From positions 62,001-126,000 of the forward strand of contig NW_027328669.1 in NCBI RefSeq assembly GCF_047496725.1: a DNA stretch of 64,000 nt, given 5' to 3'. Numbering within the stretch: the stretch's first letter is position 1; every line of letters begins with the position of its first letter. Shown here in pieces: positions 23,952 through 37,279 of the stretch. The DNA is from Anoplolepis gracilipes (taxonomy: Eukaryota; Arthropoda; Insecta; Hymenoptera; Formicidae). The notes beneath the pieces were generated by a model. It saw nothing but the letters and a program-made list of their open reading frames with translations, was not told where the DNA came from and did no database searches. A program made the position numbers and the translations under genes.

Positions 23952-24106
23952 AGAGTAAAGGCCATGACACATAGAAAAATATAAGCAGTAAGCAAATTCT
24001 TCAATTACAAATATTCTGATCGAATATTGTCACAGATCAATTTGAAAACATAAACAAATAAAAAAATATTTATTTGCTTTCTGCTTATATTTTTCTATGC
24101 CATAGT
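23952..24106. repeat. Inverted-repeat element, TATAGAAAAATATAAGCAG-type arms
   Basis: ACATAGAAAAATATAAGCAG at 23961 and CTGCTTATATTTTTCTATG at 24080 are inverted copies. The following CAAAT/ATTTG is also mirrored. The element is about 150 bases long with no coding content. Confidence 0.7.
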
Positions 24107-24478
24107 CTATAAATGAATTACACAAAGCTAAATTTATCGATTTCGACATATCTATATTGTTATAAAATAACAGACTGTTAAATCAGCCAATACTAAATCA
24201 GTTCAATACATAGAAATTATCTATAAAGAGATGATCATTAAATGATGATAATTAATCTCATGATTTGCTTTCTTACTAATGATTGCAGAGCTATAATATT
24301 TGAAGGCAGTTTCGCAATTTACGATAGATTAAACATCATGGCTTGAAAAGAGAATTATTATGTGACAGGAGACACAACAATCAGTTTTCATTTTGTGCGG
24401 TGATAGAAATGTATGTCAGCTGTGTACACATAATATACTATGCCTATAAACAGCTGTATAAACTTTATAGTTTTTAAA

Positions 24479-24582
24479 TTTCATATAAAAATTATGGCAT
24501 TATTGACACAAATATGTATATATATATATATATATATACATATTTGTGTCAATAATGCCATGATTATTATATGAAATTTAAA
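24479..24582. repeat. Near-perfect palindrome around a TA-repeat core
   Basis: The arm TTATGGCATTATTGACACAA is mirrored by TTGTGTCAATAATGCCATGA across a (TA)n centre. Shorter TTTCATAT/ATATGAAA matches lie outside. The arms total about 45 bases each. Confidence 0.8.
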
Positions 24583-24607
24583 GAATATATAAGAAAAAAA
24601 TATATAT

Positions 24608-25519
24608 ACAGGATGTTTCATTTTAAGTGATAGGGTCGATTATCTTGCAAATCGATAATTTTATTGAAAAATGTTTCAGAAAAAAGTTGCATGGTTTGAA
24701 GGGTGACATAAGATGATACCATTGGTTTGACCTTGGATAGTCGTTTGAAGGTCGCGTAAAGGTTATCTTTAATTTCTTAAATGGAAACTACTATTTTTCA
24801 TTACATATTCTTGTAACTTACCTCAAAGCTTTCCAAAACACTATAATAAAATATTTTTTCATTAATACACTATAATAAAATATTTTTTCATTAAATACTT
24901 TTCGAGTTATAAGGCTTCAAAGTTGCAATATTTTGACATAAAATACAAGATATCTCGTAAAATATTCATTTTTCGATTATCTTATCCTAATACTTTTATG
25001 CACAGAATAACGAGACAAATCAATTGGCATAATTAAAACACATAATTATGTTAAAGTAAAAATGTGTAACTGCTAGTTGCAAATTCAGATTTTTTCTTAA
25101 AAATAACTGTGTGTATTTTCTTTACACCAATTGATTCGTCTCATTATTCTGTGCATAAAAGTATTAGGGTAAGATAATCGAGAAATGAATATTTTACGAG
25201 ATATCTTGTATTTTATGTCCAAATATTGCAACTTTGAAGCCTTATAACTCGAAAAGTGTTTAATGAAAAAACATTTTATCATAGTGTTTCAGAAAGCTCT
25301 CGAAGTCAGCTACAAGAATATGTAATAAAAAATAGTAGGTTTCATTTAAGAAATTAAAAATGACCTTCACGTGAGCTTCAAATGACTCTTCAAGGTCAAA
25401 CCAATGATACCATCTTATGTCACCCTTCAAATCATGCAACTTTTTTCTGAAACATTTTTCAATAAAATCATCGATTCGCAAGATAATCGACCATATCACT
25501 TAAAATGAAACACCCTGTA
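24608..25519. mobile_element. Large (0.9 kb) palindromic element with CAGGRTGTTTCATTTTAA ends
   Basis: The left end ACAGGATGTTTCATTTTAAG is mirrored by CTTAAAATGAAACACCCTGT at the right. Each half carries GGTTTGACCTTG, a TATTCTTGTA block, an AACACTATAATAAAA-type block and a TTTATGCACAGAATAA block, in mirror order about a centre near 25065. The 61-codon frame at 25097-25282 is part of the repeat and recurs at 30.5 and 30.8 kb; it is not a gene. Confidence 0.85.
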
Positions 25520-27425
25520 TATATATTTATTGATGATGGTTTTATTTTATGTATTTAATATCAATAAACAAAAAGTTAGATTATAAATAAATAAGATCAA
25601 GGCTCTCTTTTATAATAAACTAAACGGTTGATAAAGGCAATAGAGTTTAAAAAGTTAGATTATGATGACGTATTTTTATAACAAAATATTTAAAATGTTC
25701 TAATAAAAACAAAAAAAAAGATAAAGAAAAAAAAAGGAAAACAAGAAAGCAAGAAGAGAGAGAGAGAGACAGATTAAGAAAGAAATAGGTATTGGTTTCA
25801 ATAGTCAAATAAGTAGTGATTTTCATTTTATTAAAAGTATTATTTTATGTATCAAGTATTATTTTATGTATCAAAAGTCGTACAGTATATCATCCAAACT
25901 CACCAACTAACAATAAGTTAATAGTATTGCGCAACAATATATGACTCGATAAGGATTTTTAATTGTTGTCTGTAAAAATGTGGCTTATATATATATACAA
26001 TATATATGTTTCTACACGTAACAAAACACTTATTGAATTTTTCTGAAATTACGCTATTACCTTGGTTGTGGTTGCGACTAATAAGAAAGAGAAGCACTGT
26101 CAACAAATGGACTGATGCATCTGATACCTTAGCTTTTTATACTTATATTTTATACTTTATTTCTTCAAATTTTCAGTTTATTTGCCAATTTTCTTTTGGC
26201 AAACGTTTAAAATAGAAGATATTTAAGAGAGAATATATTTATAGAAAACTTAATATATAGAAAACATTTAATTGTTACCATTAGTATAACAAAAATTTAT
26301 TATTTTGCTATCTCACATACATTTATTTTATTATTTTTATTATATATAAATCATAGTTATTTATATTTAAAATATTAAGTAATTATTTTTTCGAAAAATA
26401 ATATTTATGGATTTGTTTACTTTTAAGGGTCCGAATATTTTTAAATCAATTTTTTATTTATTTAAAAAGATAGATCATTTAAACATTCTAATTTTTTTTA
26501 TAATTTAAATATTCTTATTTTTTTATAATTACTCATCTTTTGTTATACATTTTTTTTGTATGTTGTATGAACAAGTCAATGATCTAATATTATGTGTCTT
26601 TGAATTAACCTTGTGCAAACAAAATTCAAAAAATATACCATAATAATTAAATACATATTTTCAATATGCTATCAACTTTTAAACATTTATCAAGAGGAAA
26701 AATAAATAACAAATAAACTCTGTTTATAAAGTCTAACTATTAATAAAAAATTTACATACGTTTTGACACTATTCTGCGCATTATATCTTTCGGCATTGTT
26801 GGCATGTAAATGTTTTTTAATATTCCTCAAAAGAAAGAATCTAATAAATTAAGATAAATGTACTATCAACAAATATGTTTGCATCTCTTCTTATCAGTTG
26901 ATGCTTAACACTAGATGCTAATTATACTAATATTACAAAGAAAACAAGTATTGATTATAATATTTTGACATAATTTTTATTTTATTATTTATTTTCATGT
27001 TTTTTCACAGTTTGTTAATATTAAGACTATTAACAGAATTAAAGTTTCATTTCATAATTGCCTTAATAGTTATCTGGAAAGTAATGACAGACATTGGGAA
27101 TATATTTTTTGTTATCAAAATACGTTTTTTAAATTTTTCGCAGAAAATTAATTTAAAGACATTTCAAGGTATAATATTTTAAGTCCTTAGATTACCCATA
27201 AAATCTACAATAAAAAAAAAAAAAAAAAAAAAAAAACGAATATTCCAAAAGTCGATTTATAAACTATATATTTATATAGGTTTTATAATTTTAAGTTAAC
27301 TTTTCTTTAATTTTGCTAAGAAAGAGAAATAATTAATCTAGCAGAATGTACATTACAAAAATAAAAAATGCACACTAAAAAGATGTTACAGAAATTATAT
27401 AAAATATTGAATATAATTGTTTCAC

Positions 27426-27533
27426 CTCGAGTTCTCTCTCACGCATTGTAGGTAGCTATTCGACTCGACGTGAAAGAATTCCTGTTCACGGTGTGGTTCT
27501 AATGCTCGCGGGCATAAGAATCTCGACAGCGAC
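27426..27533 (-). CDS. Eps8: Possible 5' exon of EPS8 (coding extension or UTR)
   Basis: The segment stands out from AT-rich surroundings. It has a donor CTCGAG|GTGAAAC and an acceptor-like TTAG at 27534-27537, preceded by a pyrimidine tract (27545-27575). Spliced to 21752, it reads open for its full length (35 codons, including LEPHREQEFFHV and SNSYLQCVREN) into YNQDRYILFMMPYY of the next exon. No Met occurs in that frame here, so a further exon would be needed. An alternative frame gives a short upstream ORF, MRERELE plus two codons. No homologue is recalled, so this is inference from splice signals and the open frame. Confidence 0.35.
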
Positions 27534-28197
27534 CTAACGTACAGTAATCATGGCAAAAAGGGAAGGGAAAAGGAAGGAAGGCGAGAGTGGGCTTCAATGT
27601 GTATGTCTCTCCTCGATATTAAAGTTGTCAATGTATTTTCTGCGTGCCAGAAATTCCTTATCGCCCTGAATGTCAGCTTTCTGCTTATAATGAAATTTTA
27701 ATTTTAATTTAATGTAAACTATTCTCATTAACATATTTCCTGTTCCATATATATATATATAAATATTAAAAATTCAAAATGAGTTATAATAGAAACTGTC
27801 ATCGCAAACAATACACAAACACATAAAATATGTGTGTGCAGAATATATAAAAGTATCTTCCATTTTTATAAAAATTAAAAATATGTGTATGTACCGTACT
27901 TTTTTCTTATAGGTATAAATAAAAATATTAAATTTATGTAATCTACATATATTAATAATAAAAAGACATTTATCATTATTTAAAGGTATCTTCTATTTTC
28001 ATAAAAATAAAAAGTATGTGTATGTATTGTATTTTTTTCTTATATAAATAAAAATATTAAATTTAAATAATCTATATATTAATAATAAAAAGGCATTTAT
28101 CATTATTTAAATATTTTAAATTAAATGTCAATTAAATACATATTATACAAATTAGAATAAAAATATAAATTAATTCTCTTTCTCTCTCTATTTCTCT

Positions 28198-28265
<68 letters not shown>

Positions 28266-28888
28266 ACCAAAAAATGTATTAAAATATAAGCTCATATTAG
28301 AAAACTCTAAAGGTGATTATTGTTCATAACAATTGTTTATAACAATATTGGAAATATTTCTTTATAAAGTTTATAGATATCAATTTTGAGTATGTTATTT
28401 TGTTAAAATAAATTTTTTTCTCTATCATAATTATTTCATATTATTTGTATTTATTTCTATACATTTCTGAATGTTTCGTACTCGAAATTATACTATTATA
28501 GGTCACATATTGAATTAATTTTGCTGATACAAATAATAATAAAAAAATATGTAAGTTTAATTTAAAAAATATCAATCACTTTTAAAAAAATATGACCTCA
28601 AAAAAAATTTTTTGTTTATTATAACGTTTGTTTCTTCGAAATAAACAATTTTTTCCTTTGATAATTTTACGTTTTTTCATTAAAAAGAATAAAAATATTC
28701 TAGATACTTAAGTAAAAAATAAATTGATAAGTATATAAAAATAAAAAACTAAATTTTATACTGCAGATGTTACTTCTTTTTAGAATCGAAGTTTGTCGAA
28801 ATACACATGATTCAAAATTAAGTTGTACTTTAAAGAATATTTTCGACAATACAATATACCAATACAATTATGTTTTGATGAACATGTA
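27534..28888. other. AT-rich spacer or intron with microsatellites
   Basis: No gene is seen. A TTTA/TCTA compound microsatellite spans about 28196-28264. Two near-identical blocks (ATCTTCCATTTTTATAAAAA near 27855 and a similar block near 27990) form a short direct duplication. Confidence 0.5.
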
Positions 28889-29760
28889 TGTACATACATG
28901 CTACTTAACGAAAGTTTAAGCCTATGTTTCAAAAAATTGGGCTATTTTCAAACCGCTACAACTCGGCAAAAAGCAAACATTATAAAAATTAAAAAATTTT
29001 GAAGTTTCAATTTTAACACGCTACCAGTAATTTATAAAAATTTTTTTTATCTTCTCAGTTCTGTGTCTTAAAAAAGGATGTATTTTTTCCTTAAAATTAC
29101 ATATTTTTTGACATTCTGCAGCTCAATAAAAAAAATTCTTTCGAAAAATTAAAATCAAGTTTTATGACTACAATCACAAATTACATTTTATCTGTAAAAC
29201 GTATTTTTTTAATTTTTCCATGAGTTTTTTGGCTGAGTTATACGATTTTGAAACCTGTATTTTAAAAAATGAGAAAGTAAAACAATTTTTAAAAACTATT
29301 AATACCATATATTAAAGTTGAAGCTTCAAGTTTCAAAATATTTCTTTAATTTTTTGTCTGCAATGATTTTTCGTCGAGTACCGACATCATTTAAAAAATA
29401 TAATTTAGTTTATAACTCAGTCAAAAACAAATCGTAGACAAATTTTTAAAAAAGCGTTTTATAAGTAAAATGTTTATAAAACTTAATTTAAATTCTTCGA
29501 CAGAAATTTTTTTTATCGAGTTGTAGAGTGTCAACAAATATGTAACTTTGAGGAAAAAACAGTATATCTTTTTTTAAAGCGCACAGAATTGAGAAGATTA
29601 AAAAAATTTGTTAAAAACTACTGATAGCGCGTTAAAATTGAAATTTCAAAATACTTTTTTAATTTTTTGTTTACAATGATTTTTCATCGAGTTTGAAAAT
29701 AGCCCAATTTTTTTTAAATACGAGGTATACTCATAAACTTTTGTCAGGTACTGTACATGC
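28889..29760. mobile_element. 0.87 kb imperfect palindromic element
   Basis: Left AACGAAAGTTTAAGCCTATG and CAAAAAATTGGGCTATTTTC are mirrored by right GAAAATAGCCCAATTTTTTT and CATAAACTTTTGTCAGGTA. Inner blocks are also mirrored: GAGTTGTAGAGTGTCAA against TTGACATTCTGCAGCTC-type sequence, and CAGTTCTGTG against CACAGAATTG. The TACAGTACC-type outer end is compatible with a Tc1/mariner-like non-autonomous element, but I could not confirm a TA duplication. Confidence 0.75.
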
Positions 29761-30254
29761 GCGAATGCGCATTTTGCATTGCGCGTTCGAGAAAATGTCA
29801 TCCGGGAAAATATAATTCCATCTCTATCACTTCTCCTGTATTTTATCTACGTATCTTTCTTTAGCTGTGAATTAAAATCTGTACAAGAGTTTAAATTTTC
29901 ATGCGCTTAGCAAACAATTCTATCAACTCTTGTCATTTTTTTAGATTATATTCTTATTTATCATTGACTGCAGTATACAATGTGAAAATTATGATTATCT
30001 TCATTTTAATAAAGATTATATTAACCAATATTGATAATATTAATTCATAGATAGAAATATATTTTTATTTATTTATAAAAGATTTACTTCTTTGTGCATA
30101 GAAAATTTAATTCGCGATCTCGCTTTTCTCATAATATATATTTTGCAACATTTGTTTGGACATTCATGTGCTTCAACTGTGTGTGTGTGTGTCTTTGTGG
30201 GTGTGCGCGCGCGCGTGTGTGATAAATAATATTATTTCGCACCGGTAATTTATA

Positions 30255-31135
30255 TACAGGGTATCCCATTTTAATTCCTCCAGTCGAATATCTCAAAAAC
30301 CAAGCTTTGGAGAGAAAAATGGTTCAGACATGTGTTGTATGATTTCGAGGGGGCCATAAGATGGTACCATTGGTTTGACCTTGAAGAATCATTTGAAGCT
30401 CACGTGAAGGTCATTTTTAATTTCTTAAATGAAACCTACTATTTTTTATTACATATTCTTGTAGCTGACTTCGAGAGCTTTCTGAAACACTATGATAAAA
30501 TGTTTTTTCATTAAACACTTTTCGAGTTATAAGGCTTCAAAGTTGCAATATTTTGACATAAAATACAAGATATCTCGTAAAATATTCATTTCTCGATTAT
30601 TTTACCCTAATACTTTTATGCACAGAATAATGAGACGAACCAATTGGTGTAAAGAAAATACACATAGTTATCTTTAAGAAAAAATCTGAATTTGCAACTA
30701 GCAGTTACACATTTTTACTTTAACATAATTATGTGTTTTAATTACGCCAATTGATTTGTCTCGTTATTCTGTGCATAAAAGTATTAGGATAAGATAATCG
30801 AAAAATGAATATTTTGCGAGATATCTTGTATTTTATGTCAAAATATTGCAACTTTGAAGCCTTATAACTCGAAAAGTATTTAATGAAAAAACATTTTATC
30901 ATAGTGTTTTGGAAATCTCTCAAGATAAGCTACAAGAATATGCAAAAATATATATAGAGTGTTCCATTTAAAAATTCAAAATGACCTTCACGTGACCTTC
31001 ATGTGACTCTTGAAGGTCAAACTAATGACACCATCTTATGTCCCCCTAGAAACCATACAACTTTTGTCTTAAACATTTTTTCGAATTTTCCATATTTTTC
31101 GAGATATTTCACTGGAGGAATTAAAATGGGACACC
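30255..31135. mobile_element. Large palindromic element, second copy of the CAGGGT family
   Basis: The left ACAGGGTATCCCATTTTAAT is mirrored by ATTAAAATGGGACACCCATA. The internal halves repeat the same blocks as the 24.6 kb copy: GGTTTGACCTTG, AACACTATGATAAAATG, and TTATGCACAGAATAA. The + and - 61-codon frames at 30492-30677 and 30738-30923 are the two mirrored halves. Confidence 0.85.
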
Positions 31136-34100
31136 CATACACACATATATATGAAAAATACACTTAATAGTTTACAAGCTGATAAGCGTGCCAAATTTTA
31201 GAAAATGTAAAAAAGATATTAAAGAAAGGGGACAGCACGGCAATACAGTTGTAATCATTCACGATCAATGCTGCACATTACAGTAACATTCCGTCAATAA
31301 TGATACAACATTGAATATTTAGCATAATTTTTATGTTGAAATTATGGCCATCTCTTGATTACATTTCGTTATGCACGGCAGCCCATAAAAATTTTTATAG
31401 ATATGATTATAATAATTGTAATGATTATCAATTACTACTGTATATTTATTTTATGAAATGTTAATATTGCGAGATTGTTGTCATATATAATATATAATAT
31501 ATAAATATAAAAGTGAATGATCATGCGTGAATATTACGTCATTCTCCTTGAACATGTGGTAATTATTACTTAATACACTCAAATACGTTATATCTATAGA
31601 TCCGATAGGAGGTATGTGGGATGCATATGCAAATTACAGAAAGGGTAGAAGACTCAATAAGAATATATAGTCTGCATGCAATCACACAAAGTTACACAAA
31701 AGACAATTTGATATTTCAATATTAATTAATTATTAATTAAAATCAAATTAGTGCTTATTTATACATTTGTTTCAACATATTTCAATAATATTTTAAAAAT
31801 GCATATAAAAAGTATTTTTTTCAGAAAAAATATTTCAACAAAATCAGAAAACTCACGGAAAGTTAACCTTGCGTGAAAGATATTTTCACACGGAACTATG
31901 TATGTATATAAATGAAACTTTGATCGTTTTCCACTCTTATACATATATAAGATCGGAATGCCGGCAGCACCAACAAGACATGTTGAAAGTAAATACATAC
32001 ATCGCGGACATGAGTCTCGATATAAGCGCTGAAAAAGTGGAAAGAAAGTTGCCAATGCACTTCGCATACCTACATTGATCCGTTCGCGTTGAGTTGCGAA
32101 CAAGTTTCGCAGTGAATGGACCAAACCACAACCCGAATCAACTTTTCACTTGACCACTTGGCTCGTTGATTAATCATTAAGAATTAATTCAATCTTCGCA
32201 ATCAATCATCTGTATGTCGAACGAATTTGTACGTTTATTCCCATATATATGATTCAATATATATCCTGAGATCAAAAGAATATTTATTTTAATTACGTGC
32301 TTCATGTAAATCTTCCTTGCATTTAACTAAATAAATATAAAGATATGAGATATAGTTTAATAAACATCCTTATATATATAAGGAAAAAAACCGAATAAAA
32401 AACCAATGAGTCTAGAAAGGAATTCAAGATAGTTTTCATAATGGTAAACATAATTTGCGTTTCCGATATCTTCCGCTTTTTTTCTCTCTTTTTTACAGTG
32501 TAATGTCTGCGCACGAAAAAAACACTGATGAAATGTTCGGAATATTTTACAATTAGTATAGAAACCAGTATTAGAAATTTATTTGACTTTACTAAATATT
32601 ACTCAGAAAATATAAGACTTTCTGTTTTTTTTTTTATTTCATTGCTGTAACAAGTGTTATAAAGATAAAAATATTAATATCAATCGATAAAATTCTGCGA
32701 TAAATAATCTATCAAGTGTTAGCTGTGACTTGTATAATATTTTGAATTATGAACATAGTACAATTATATATTTATAGAAATAACATGATTAACAAATAAA
32801 AATATTTATAAGTAAAAAAGTTTTTAATGTTTATAAACAGATGGTGAAAAATTATATTGATGGACACAAAATATGGATAAGAAGTATTCTCAATGTATGT
32901 CATGAAATCGCAGACGTATTAAGAGGTCAACAAACTATTGCTATGTGCAGCTACATTTTCTATGTATGCTAGATTATGAGAAACATAGTTATTAAAGCCA
33001 ATATGTACGGTATAAAAACAGCAAAATTCAACGAGCAAGTTTCAGAATAACATTATGTTAAAAAATATTAAATTAAAAATAGAATTAAAATTTTCAAGAT
33101 TTTGAAATAATTTTTCTATTATAATTAAAAAAGTGTCTCACTTTTATATATAAAACCATCAATAAAATTATTTATATTAATAATTTTTGCTTTATTTTTC
33201 ATCAAAGAAAATACATATTCAAATTAAATTGCATTGCGATGATCTCATTAAATATATAGATTTAGCATAATTTGTAAAAATAGCCTTCCTCGATTTATAA
33301 TACGTTCATCATAAATATTGAAATGACGAAAACTCATACGTGCAGTAATAAACATTCGCGATCTGTGTCACGATGCTAGTCTCACGTGGGAGATTACGTA
33401 GGCACTTCGTAGGCGTGAATTACAGGTGTCATTTGACGATGGGATACGAGAAATGATATGACAAGACTTGCTTGGATGAGCTCAAGTGGATTACTGTATG
33501 CTATTTAATGTCTTTTTCCCTGTCATGGTTCAAAGAATTATATATAAGGAAACGTGGGGTAGAACAACACCGCGGGGTACAATGGTGCAGAGTCGATATC
33601 TTTTTACAGAGATGCTACCATGTCATGAAATATGTTGCAATTATTGCTATTAGGTGTTTCTTTCTCCGTGCTGTTATCAGTGGTCGCAATATTTTTAGTT
33701 GAAAGTTGTTATAAATTATTTAATGCACTTGCTGTGCTCTCCGCGACTGAGTTGTAATTCTTCGATATATTTACATAAATTAAACAATGATAAAATTCTA
33801 TTTTTTATTACCGTAAATACATTTATGTTTTAAAATAATCTTTTCTTATTAATTTCATACTGTGTCTATGTAAATATTGATTAATTATAATTTTTTTTTT
33901 ATCAAAAGTAAATAAATATGTTTTGAGGCTTAATGAAATATTAGCCCACAAAATGTATGTTGTACTTTTTAGTTCTATACTAGAGAAAGAAAGAAAGTAT
34001 ACATAGATGCTGTCTTTCAAAATTAATACCAAAAATTATTACATTAAAGGATATTTTTCCATGTTTTAAAAATATTTATTATAACAAGAGAATTGTTTTT

Positions 34101-36838
34101 ATTTATTAATTTATAGTTATCATTTAAAAATACAAATCTATATTCTTATATTCTATATATCATATTATAATATACAACTTTTAAGAAGTTTTAGACATCA
34201 ATGTTAATGAAATAAACAAATTTTGGAGGTGGTCCATTATTCCCCGCATGAAAAGCATATCACGAAAATCTAGGCTTTTACTAAATCAATAATCTCGTCT
34301 ATTTAAACTATTATTTTATAATAAACTTGTGTTTTTTCTTACAGTGGATAATCCAAAGAATATTTTTAGTAAAAAAAATCAATTTATTTTTTTTTAATAT
34401 GTTGAAAACTTGCTCAATGCTTACGTTGGCCGTTCTACCTCACGTTCCCCTACATATCATCGTCGGCCGTTTGGAACAAAGTTTTTGTCTGATTTCGGTA
34501 ACGACAACGTCAATCTCGATATCAACACGTGTCCGATCGAATGTAAACATACGTGAAAACATGATATTCACGCAATATATAATATGACAAAGTCTTGACG
34601 TCATTCATTGTCGATTATGTATATGTACGTACAGCACGTCATTACTGATTATTATAAATGGCAAACAATGCAGTTGTGTGTGACACAACGAAGGAATGCA
34701 GATCGTAAATGTCACGAACGAGCAGCGACACGAGATTAAAGCTTAACGGAAGGCTGAGGAATGTTTACAGCTCTTCTTCTCTTACGATGTCTGTCGTGAA
34801 CTTTTACCTACTCAATGAAAAGATGCCAACATTAACGTTTTTCATGTGATTTCAAGTTACAAATACTACCGATTACTATTTACAAATAACGATGCTGCGT
34901 TTCTAACAATAAGTCTTAACAAATACAATAATCGTTTCTTACAAAGTCCTCGACATATTTGAGAAAATCAAAAGAGAGACGTGATAAAAAGAAGTTATTG
35001 TAAATATGGAATAGAACGTTTACAATTAATATTATTATTGTAATTTACCTTTGTGGAGAATGAACATCTATATAATATGATTATATAATTTATTTTCATT
35101 CAAGTATTTTTTTTAATTCTAATACTATGTTGTGTTGTATTATATTTCACCATATATAGTTATATGTGTACGTGTATGTACATGTATGTACAAACTAAAA
35201 CTTCACAGAATTAAATTATATAAGAATATCATTGATTATGTATATTAAAATAATTATCATATTATAAACTCATATCATAACATTAAAATATGATAAACTA
35301 CATAACTTACAAATGTAGGTAATTATATTTGTCTATTAGATATATAATTAACTATATTGTTTCAATTATAATTATTATTTAGAAATACATAAAATTATAA
35401 AATGTTGATTGTGATTTAAATTGTGACTAAATGCTTATCATCGGTAAAAAATTAAAATTTCACACAATAAAATTATTTGATAGAATAAAAGAGGATGATC
35501 AAAGGTCAGCGATCAGTGAATCATCAGATCATCACACAGATCACGATAATGATAGTCCGATAAGAATTGGCGAATCAATACTACAATAGCTATAATAATC
35601 GATATCGCGCGTTCATTATAGATAAAGCACATTAGTACGAGGAAATAATCTTTGTGGCTACACATTACAATTAGAGTGTTTCTCCCATAATCACTAAAAA
35701 AATTAAATTCATCAAAATCTCACATTTAATATAAACTGTAGCTTTTTTAACTTTCTCAATTGTAATTATTGTTATATACTGTGTCCTACTTTTTGTTATC
35801 GATTTTATGTATCAAGCTTTTTTATTAATAATAAAGATTAATAAAAACGAATAAATGTTTTTTTTTATATTATTACGAATAAATGTTTTTTTTAATATTA
35901 TAGATTTAGATTTTATAATTGGATTTTAAAATATTAAACTGATATAGAGACTCGAGAGAAATTTAAACATACCATACGTGATCTAGATACAATAACATAT
36001 CCGACAATTAAAACATGACATACCATCCAATTAAGAAGCTTACCTTAATTTCCAAAGTACTTCGATCTTTAATTTTTACTTAATTAGTTAGAAATTTACA
36101 CTAGAAAACAGCGTAAACTCTATTCTGATGTCATTGAAAGCGTACAGTCGCACGCACGCACATGCATCAGCATACTATACACGCACTGCGCACGCGCGCA
36201 TACACACACACATACACACATAACATTCCGATAGAATTATTCCTAAATCTGTCAGAAAAAAAGCGGCGGTGATTTTTAATACACAGAAATTTCTTTCCTT
36301 TTTTATACAAAATATCAAATTATTTCTTCAAATTTTATGAAAATAAAAGTATTAGGTATGTGTATATATATTTTTTATTATTATATCTAAAAAAATTAAG
36401 CACATTCATTTATTTAAAATTGGAATGTCAATAGAGATAATCTAATTTTATTATTCATTTTATTGTTAGTTTATTTCCTTAAATATTGTTTATCTGATTT
36501 TTAATTGTAACTTTGATTAAAACTTTCACGTTAGTCGAAATTAAATTTTGTTCTTCAAAATTACACGGTTTTCTCACATTTGCAAAGTTTCGATGTCATG
36601 ATCAGGAATTAAAACGTGACGCTATGCAGCGAACATAACAGTCGGAAATAAAAAGTGTTAGCTCTATATTCCTTCAGACTTCTGCGTTTGTGACCTCTCC
36701 GGTTGCAACAGATATTCATATTGCCAACAGTCATACCACATTATAATGCACTAGTTCTCATCGGAAAAGAAGAAGATATTCGTATTGAATCTCATGTCGG
36801 TATTTTAGTTATATTTTCATGTCGGTGACATGAACGGG
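31136..36838. other. AT-rich spacer without a supported gene
   Basis: No homology or splice-consistent coding is seen. Patches of higher GC occur near 32060-32150, 33360-33620 and 34400-34560. They could be regulatory sequence or untranslated exons, but nothing identifies them. Confidence 0.5.
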
Positions 36839-37275
36839 AGTTAAGGAGGAATTGGATGGATTTGAATTACGTCAAAAGTTTATAAATCTGATATTAGAGA
36901 TTCATGAATATGACATTACGCAAAGTATTTTTATCCTTTAAAACCAATAATTAATTTGCGCGTTAAAGTAAAGATTTGTCCTGTAGAATTAAAATTATTT
37001 TTATGAATTTTTATATATAATCATTATAAATTTTCGTACTACAGTCATTATAAAAAATTCGATACAAAAGCTCGATACAAGATAATATTTACGATTTCGG
37101 GAATTAAATTATATTCTACATGGCAAATCTTTACTTTAATTCACAAATGAATTATTAATTTTATGTTTTAAAAGGCTAAAAATAAGTGTTTTGCGGAATG
37201 TCAAATTCATGAATCTCAAAATATATTAGCTTCATTAATTTTGACGTAACTGATCCGTCCAACTTATCCTTAAAG
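36839..37275. mobile_element. Inverted-repeat element, family copy 1 (TTAAGGAGGAATTGGATGGA ends)
   Basis: The left TTAAGGAGGAATTGGATGGA is mirrored by the right TCCGTCCAACTTATCCTTAA. The mirroring continues for about 85 bases, including ATTCATGAAT and GACATT.CGCAAA blocks. The interior is AT-rich and non-coding. The second copy is at 45637-46053. Confidence 0.8.
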
Positions 37276-37279
37276 TAGT

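Noticed and set aside
27200..27236. Poly-A run as a retroposed gene tail
   Set aside because: No processed coding sequence lies upstream of it in either orientation; treated as simple repeat.
30492..30923. Recurrent 61-codon frames (MIKCFFIKHFSSYKASKLQY-like), also at 25097-25282
   Set aside because: They repeat because the DNA is part of palindromic elements; both strands and several copies carry them, with no start context or homology.
31759..32131. - strand frame of 121 codons starting MVHSLRNLFATQRERI
   Set aside because: No recognised family, no supported splice partner, ends in AT-rich low-complexity; may overlap regulatory DNA but not supported as a gene.
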